From Pyropia yezoensis (taxonomy: Eukaryota; Rhodophyta; Bangiophyceae; Bangiales; Bangiaceae), in contig CM020619.1 of the NCBI GenBank assembly GCA_009829735.1, positions 24,639,554-24,703,553 of the forward strand: a DNA stretch of 64,000 nucleotides. The letters run 5' to 3'. Positions 60,296 to 64,000 of this stretch are shown one piece after another (the first letter of the stretch is position 1; every line of letters begins with the position of its first letter). A program made the position numbers and the translations under genes. The notes under the pieces were generated by a model. That model was given only the letters and a program-made list of their open reading frames with translations, had not been told where the DNA came from and made no database searches.

Positions 60296-63124
60296 CTAGT
60301 GCCCCAGGTCGTGCGCATTGAAGCGACCAGGCGACTCACCACGCAAGTCACGCACCAACTCATCCAACGCCCGCATGAAGCGGTCGTACAGCGTGGCGCG
60401 TGACGCTGCCGTCACAGCGGCGTCGCCAAGCCCCCGCGACGCCGCCACATGCGTCGCCCCGTGGAAGCGGTCCACCTCGGCCAACAACGCCTGCTGCGTC
60501 ACCCGTGTGGTCTCACACCACACGCGGTTGTGCAGGCCCGCCGGGATGTACATCCGGCGGAGTCGCCGCACATCTTCGGCGCGGAAGATGCGCCTAAACG
60601 CCGCCTCGTCGGCGTCAGACCCGACGAGGCGGACCCACCCCGGGGAGCAGCGGTACCCAGATGGGGTGCGCGACCGACGCCGAGAACCCGAGCCCGAGCG
60701 CGGCCCACGTCGGGCCGACGGCGACTGAGAAGGCGACGAGGAAGAACTCGCCGAAGAAGAACGGCCGCGACGACGGCCAGAGCGACGGGACGACCGCCGT
60801 CGACGCGGAGACGACGACCGACCACGAGAAGATCGACGACCACTAGCCGCATCCTCCGACCGGCTGCGTCGGCGCCTCGGACGACAGCGTTCGCCATCGG
60901 CGGACGCGCGACCCGGAGAAACGCCCGCGCGCCCACGCTTGCCGGCCGTCGGCGACGGACCGTCGGCACCGGCCGACGGTCCGCCGGCAGCGGGCGGCCG
61001 CGGCGGAGCCCCTGGGCCGTAGCCACCTCGATCGCCGTGCTCTCCCTGCCCATCCAACGGGAAGGGCCCGGCGGCAGCACCCGACGGGTACCCACTGGGG
61101 TACGACCACTGCGAACCCCCGGGGGGCCAACGACCGCGGCCACCCCCACGACCACCATGGCCACGCCCCCTCCCACGTGGACCACCTCGGCCACGCCGAG
61201 GGGCGCCCGCCCAACCGTCACCAACAGGCCGACGAGGGCGAGCCTCACCCGCCTCCCGCCACTGCTTCTCGGCGAAGGCCGCCGCGCGACGGCGCGCCGC
61301 CACATCCGCGGCCGCCGCGCGGCGCTCGGCCTCTTCAACCGCGGCTGCCCGAGCCGCGGCCCCGGCACGCGCCGCGCTAGCACGGGCGGCATCCTGGGCC
61401 CCGCGGGCCCCCGCGGTACCCGCTGGCCCCGCCGGCTGGTCGTTGACATCCCCGTCAACGGCCATTGCAACCACCACCGGCTCGCCAAGCGGCACCGAGG
61501 ACGACCGACGCTGGAACCGTCCCGCGTTTAGCCGGTCGGCTTCCTGCCGACCCGCCGGGGCGCCGCTGGGAGCGCCCGCCAACGCCGCCCGCTTCGCACG
61601 GGCGCGCGCCTGGTCAGCCTCCAGCGACGCCCGCGCCCGCCGTCGGTCATCCGCCCGCTCGCCCTCCTCCGCAGCCACGCTGGCCGCCAGCCGTGCAGCG
61701 GCCCGCTTAGCGCCGCGGCGTAGCGACGCCGCCCGCGCCGACCGAGACGACCGGACGACGGGCCGGAACTCGGGCGCTGCCGCGCCCAAGTTCCGACCCC
61801 ACGCCCCCGGCACCACCACCGGGAGTGCGGCACCGGCAGCGGGCCCCTCCCCATCGTCGCCATCTTGGCGACGCATCGGCCCGCCATCCGAGGATTCGTC
61901 CACCATCGGGAACCCCGGCAACCGCTCCAAGGCGGCGAACCCGTGCGACGTCAAGGGGAGGTAGCGCACCGCTACCTCCCGTGCGGCGTCGCCTACGCCA
62001 CCTGCCTCGACGTATGTCGTCACGTCGGCCCATGGGAACGCCAACGCCCCGACGACGCAGTTGTGGAACGCCAACGCGTACCCATCGGGCGACCCAGCTT
62101 GCAAGTCGCCCACCGGCAACCGGGCGAACACCTCCAAGAGCGCGCGCTTGAGCCGCACCAACACCTCCTGCTCGCGCAGGAGGCGGAACCACGTCGCCGC
62201 GTAGTCAAACACCATCTCCGTGGACACGATCGTCCACGCGACGTGGCTGGCGTCGCCCAAGTACGAGAAGACGTGCTCCGCCAACCGCGGCATCGTCGGC
62301 GGCACCGACAGGCCCGACTCGACAAACAAGTCGGGCAACGCCACCATCTCGGCCGCCTGCGCGGCCTCGTGCACGTTCAACCACGCCGCCCACACTGGGC
62401 AGGCGTACCCGCCGAGCATCGCCGCCACTCGACGGCGCTTGAGCTTGCTGCCGGCCAGCGGCGGGGTCTTCAAGTACCCGCCGCCGCGCACCGACAGATC
62501 CATGTCGACCGGCGTCGTCTCGGAGTACGACGCCGACGAGTGCTGCCGCAACGCCGCACTCAAGGCCGACAACGCCGGCATCGCCGCCGTCGTCGGCGCG
62601 TACATGATGTCCAGCCCGTCGTACATCTCCCCCTCTACGAACCGAGCGTGCGGCCACTCCCGCCGCAGGCGGTCGAACGCCATCGCCGCCGAGTGCACCG
62701 GGGAAGAGTGACGACCGTCGTGGTGCCTGACCGCCACGACGTAGAGGCGCCGCACCCACGGCTGGATGCCCTGCGCCCTCGACAGCTGCCGCAACAACTC
62801 GTTGGCGAACACCAACGCCATGTACGTCACCGACTGCACCCCCGGCGAGCCCGCCGCCGGCACGCCGTGGATGTCCGCCAACCGCGTGCCCTCGTACGTG
62901 GCCACGGGGTCCGCCTCCATCACGTCCACGAAGTCGGTGGGCAGCTCCCACCGCACCTCCCCCACCCGCCACAAGCAGTCGGTATGGTGCGACTTGGCGA
63001 CGCGCCCCAAGTCCGCGTTCACCTCGACGGCCGTCGAGGTAGCGGGCAGGTTGGCCCACTCCGCCAACGGGGGGAAGTCCACCTCGTCGGGCATCCCCGG
63101 GTGCCACCGCGTCGGGACCGGCAT
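60296..63124 (-). CDS. Large antisense ORF of the chromovirus, function unknown
   Basis: 942 residues on the strand opposite to gag-pol, between pol and the 3' LTR. I chose the ATG at 63124. An in-frame ATG at 63232, just inside the LTR, would add 36 residues. Residues 1-330 are a globular-looking, well-mixed region (WELPTDFVDVMEADPVATYE, YLGDASHVAWTIVSTEMVFD). Residues about 400-600 are Ala/Arg-rich helices likely to form coiled coils. Then comes an RGG-rich segment (GRGGPRGRGRGHGGRGGG), an SR-rich segment (RRRRSRSEDAASGRRSSRGR), and a C-terminal helical part (FRRIFRAEDVRRLRRMYIPA). RGG and SR blocks suggest RNA binding. Antisense ORFs of unknown role are known in some plant Ty3/gypsy (Tat) elements. 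No homology claim is made. Confidence 0.75.
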   Translation of the reverse strand: MPVPTRWHPGMPDEVDFPPLAEWANLPATSTAVEVNADLGRVAKSHHTDCLWRVGEVRWELPTDFVDVMEADPVATYEGTRLADIHGVPAAGSPGVQSVTYMALVFANELLRQLSRAQGIQPWVRRLYVVAVRHHDGRHSSPVHSAAMAFDRLRREWPHARFVEGEMYDGLDIMYAPTTAAMPALSALSAALRQHSSASYSETTPVDMDLSVRGGGYLKTPPLAGSKLKRRRVAAMLGGYACPVWAAWLNVHEAAQAAEMVALPDLFVESGLSVPPTMPRLAEHVFSYLGDASHVAWTIVSTEMVFDYAATWFRLLREQEVLVRLKRALLEVFARLPVGDLQAGSPDGYALAFHNCVVGALAFPWADVTTYVEAGGVGDAAREVAVRYLPLTSHGFAALERLPGFPMVDESSDGGPMRRQDGDDGEGPAAGAALPVVVPGAWGRNLGAAAPEFRPVVRSSRSARAASLRRGAKRAAARLAASVAAEEGERADDRRRARASLEADQARARAKRAALAGAPSGAPAGRQEADRLNAGRFQRRSSSVPLGEPVVVAMAVDGDVNDQPAGPAGTAGARGAQDAARASAARAGAAARAAAVEEAERRAAAADVAARRRAAAFAEKQWREAGEARPRRPVGDGWAGAPRRGRGGPRGRGRGHGGRGGGRGRWPPGGSQWSYPSGYPSGAAAGPFPLDGQGEHGDRGGYGPGAPPRPPAAGGPSAGADGPSPTAGKRGRAGVSPGRASADGERCRPRRRRSRSEDAASGRRSSRGRSSSPRRRRSSRRSGRRRGRSSSASSSSSPSQSPSARRGPRSGSGSRRRSRTPSGYRCSPGWVRLVGSDADEAAFRRIFRAEDVRRLRRMYIPAGLHNRVWCETTRVTQQALLAEVDRFHGATHVAASRGLGDAAVTAASRATLYDRFMRALDELVRDLRGESPGRFNAHDLGH

Positions 63125-63210
63125 GGCCACGACGCGGTACGGCAGAAGAAGAGGACGACGTGCGCCTCGGCCGGCTCGCCCGCCGTGGTCGTCGAGGGGC
63201 GACGACGAAC

Positions 63211-63224
63211 TAAGGAGGGGGGTA
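63211..63224 (+). other. Polypurine tract
   Basis: TAAGGAGGGGGGTA directly precedes the 3' LTR, the expected plus-strand primer site. Confidence 0.7.
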
Positions 63225-63876
63225 TGTGGCATAAATACCCCCCCCGCACCGCACCCGCCTAAGGGGACGGGGGCGTGCAGGGGTCGGGCCACGGGCGGAA
63301 CGGGACGCTGCCAGCGCCAAGTGCTGGCAGCACGCCCGCCGCCGCGCGGGCGACCCTGCCCCCCGACGCCTGCTGGCGTCGGGCGGCACCTGCGGCCGCG
63401 ACTGGTGATCCGCCACCAGGCGTGACCCCCCCTGGGCAAACAAGTGGCGGGCGTGCGCCGGCGGGCGATCCCACCACTCATTGGAGCTCCCGGGCTCGTG
63501 GAGGGCAGCCACGTGGAGCCAGATCTAGTACTCCCTGTGACAACCGACGGGAGTTACCCGTCGGTTGTGGCAAGCCCTTTCGGGGGGTACTTAACTATTT
63601 TCGCATGTACTTATCGTCTTGGAGGGATTTCTTATCGTTTCTCAGGACAGGCCGGCCCAACCGGGTCGGCCTCGCCGATCGAGGGTTGCGACCGGCCGGC
63701 GGGGCCCTCTTCAGGGCCCGCGCCGGCGGTCTCGTCTCGCATCTCCTTGCTCGGCAGGTTTACACGTATCCTTCTTTGTCCCGTTTACTTGCCTTTGACT
63801 TGGCACTGCGGTTACGAGCCTGTACGTGATTCCTCCCCTTGGGTACGGTCCCCCGCGGGGGTCCCGTCTTGCCACA
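63225..63876 (+). repeat. 3' LTR
   Basis: 652 bp, apparently identical to the 5' LTR and followed by the GGGAG target duplication at 63877-63881. The remaining 120 bp of the window are G/C-rich without a gene. Confidence 0.95.
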
Positions 63877-64000
63877 GGGAGGGGGGAGGGCGGGTGGGTA
63901 CAATTCGGGTGCCCGCCCCACCCCCCCTCCTCCCGCCTCCCCCACCCTACCTCTGGCCCTTCCCGACTCCGCCAGGTCCCGCCGGGGGAGGTGGCGGAGA

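Larger units (their letters stand above)
52819..63876 (+). mobile_element. Ty3/gypsy chromovirus LTR retrotransposon, 11.1 kb, complete
   Basis: Two 652-bp LTRs, each starting TGTGG and ending CCACA, are flanked by GGGAG (52814-52818 and 63877-63881). The open frame each LTR contains encodes the same 184-residue string in both, and I see no difference between them, so insertion is very recent. Between them lie gag, pol with integrase after RNase H (Ty3/gypsy order) and a chromodomain, then a large antisense ORF. A primer-binding-site candidate starts with TGG at 53472 and a polypurine tract AAGGAGGGGGG lies just before the 3' LTR. The element appears fully intact. Confidence 0.95.

Overview
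This 64 kb window looks like nuclear DNA of a very GC-rich alga, most probably a bangiophyte red alga of the Porphyra/Pyropia type. That is an inference from the base composition, the long G/C homopolymers, the scarcity of introns in the recognisable genes, a plastid-type GNAT enzyme with a transit-like leader, secreted Pro/Thr/Ser/Tyr repeat proteins, and algal-style transposons. No ribosomal RNA, tRNA or CRISPR array was recognised. Single-base differences at homopolymers break several reading frames and are best read as sequencing errors unless noted.

Layout. 1-1175: a partial minus-strand membrane-protein gene running off the left edge. 3679-8903: a complete tyrosine-recombinase retrotransposon with split direct repeats (A1 ... 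B1-A2 ... B2) encoding Gag-like, RT/RNase H/Dam-like and tyrosine recombinase proteins. 9456-11254: a GNAT acetyltransferase split into two frames at a poly-G run. 15280-16299 (+) and 44859-46166 (-): two paralogous secreted repeat proteins in opposite orientation with a shared TATA-like motif. 16238-23431 and 23932-31113: the same about 7.2 kb sequence twice, separated by exactly 500 N. This is most likely two overlapping contigs that were never merged.

28031-39158: an 11.1 kb PIF/Harbinger DNA transposon with 41-bp terminal inverted repeats and a 3-bp TGA target duplication. It carries a DDE transposase, a Myb/SANT-like protein and a third protein with duplicated Cys-rich motifs. 39162-41700 is a lower-GC flank with exon-like segments, two of which resemble pieces of a cyclin box. 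48924-49782: a short Tc1-like element whose ORF kept the DNA-binding half and lost the catalytic domain. 50761-51409: a MITE-like inverted-repeat unit.

52819-63876: an 11.1 kb Ty3/gypsy chromovirus with apparently identical 652-bp LTRs and a GGGAG target duplication. It has gag and pol (protease, RT, RNase H, integrase, chromodomain and a C-terminal Dam-like domain) and a 942-codon antisense ORF between pol and the 3' LTR.

Much of the rest (11.3-15.2, 41.7-44.8 and 46.4-48.9 kb) is low-complexity G/C-rich DNA where long ORFs exist in all frames and none can be trusted. The most novel points are the Dam-like domain at the C-terminus of Pol in two unrelated retroelements, the large antisense ORF, the three-protein Harbinger element, and the trimmed Tc1 ORF that could act as a repressor.
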